DNA from: Albugo candida
Taxonomy: Eukaryota > Oomycota > Peronosporomycetes > Albuginales
Length of the DNA stretch: 64,000 nt
Assembly (NCBI GenBank): GCA_040437565.1
Contig: JBDOQK010000018.1
Coordinates: 310,001-374,000, forward strand
Direction of reading: 5' to 3'
Below the pieces are notes generated by a model that did no database searches, was not told where the DNA came from, and saw nothing but the letters and a program-made list of their open reading frames with translations. The position numbers and the translations under genes were made by a program. The number at the start of each line of letters is the position of its first letter. Position 1 is the first letter of the stretch. Below are positions 63,551 to 64,000 of this stretch, in pieces.

Positions 63551-64000
63551 AGTGATTTTGCTGCTCCAAGTATCTATGTAGCACTTTTCTAATAAGAAAT
63601 ATTGCCGAATATATCGATGGAAAGTATCGAATAGTCTCTGCTAGTATGTCCACATACATAGTGTAATGCCACAAACGCTTATCATAAAAATCCAAATTCA
63701 AATACCAGAGCCATACGCTGCATATCTCTCTACTACTAAGAAGGAGTTCCACGCGTGCCAAACACCTACAATTCGCAAGATACACGATCGCTGCTAGGTG
63801 TGTCAGCCAAAAGAAATTAACGATCTTCTCCCGCAAAGTAAATGATTCAATCAGAGCGATGCAAAGCCTGGAATAGTGTGTCAACGTTATTGCATCGCAA
63901 TTCCTAGCATCCATACATTTGCCAAGTGTTTAGATGACAACGCGATCGAATGATTCTGAGCTCAAAACGAGCAATGATATCGATAATTCGCATACACCTC
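63551..64000. other. No recognisable gene
   Basis: 450 bp downstream of LRRC23. The minus-strand frame at 63,531-63,914 (127 codons) overlaps the LRRC23 end, is rich in Leu, Ile and Tyr, and has no recognisable domain or homologue known to me. I regard it as chance or as the edge of the next gene. Confidence 0.45.

Noticed and set aside
63531-63914. 127-codon minus-strand frame as a gene
   Set aside because: It overlaps the end of LRRC23, has no recognisable domain and an unbalanced composition; there is no supporting splice or neighbour evidence.
1-64000. tRNA or rRNA genes
   Set aside because: I saw no convincing cloverleaf arms or conserved rRNA core sequence on either strand. A tRNAscan run would settle it.

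Overview
The window looks like a piece of an oomycete nuclear genome, and an Albugo-like white-blister pathogen is my best guess. The grounds are a compact gene block with short GT-AG introns (47-76 nt), intergenic distances of tens of bases, a flagellar radial-spoke gene (the lineage makes motile zoospores), DUF1769/DUF547 and C2/PH proteins, and Tc1/mariner-type transposases of the kind common in Phytophthora relatives. The species call is inference; no search was possible.

Positions 1 to about 35,940 are a transposon graveyard with almost no host genes. In order: a broken Ty3/gypsy chromovirus fossil (1-4,610); a decayed DDE transposon (4,611-7,238); three LINE remnants (7,311-8,450, 11,500-12,410, 31,795-35,940); a Tc1/mariner-type transposase on the minus strand (13,798-14,700); and a nested stack at 15,494-29,141. 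In the stack a Tc1/mariner element has been entered by a Mutator-like element, which in turn holds a 765-bp MITE, an intron-bearing DDE transposon with a perfect 8-bp target duplication, and a short LTR-like piece. A possible three-exon small membrane-protein gene sits at 30,860-31,286.

Positions 36,051 to 63,550 are a dense, well-preserved host block: IQ-C2-PH protein (-), eIF3g (+), a giant 2,777-residue ubiquitin protease (+), an NSUN2-like RNA methyltransferase homologue with altered active-site residues (+), a Trf4-type nucleotidyltransferase (-), a membrane-anchored DUF1769/DUF547 protein (+), a CCNDBP1/GCIP-like protein (-), a RAD18-like RING/SAP ubiquitin ligase (+), the exosome nuclease Rrp6 (-) and the radial-spoke protein LRRC23 (+). 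Neighbours are mostly arranged head-to-head or tail-to-tail with very short spacers, so shared promoters and overlapping 3' ends are likely. The genes serve general functions (translation, RNA decay, ubiquitin signalling, DNA damage tolerance, motility) and do not form one pathway, although the ubiquitin protease and RAD18 both carry RanBP2-type zinc fingers.

The window holds 13 gaps of exactly 100 N. At eight of them the sequence before the gap is repeated just after it (40 to 1,681 bp), so these are unmerged contig overlaps and not biological duplications. They split or duplicate parts of several genes and transposons, and coordinates should be read with that in mind.
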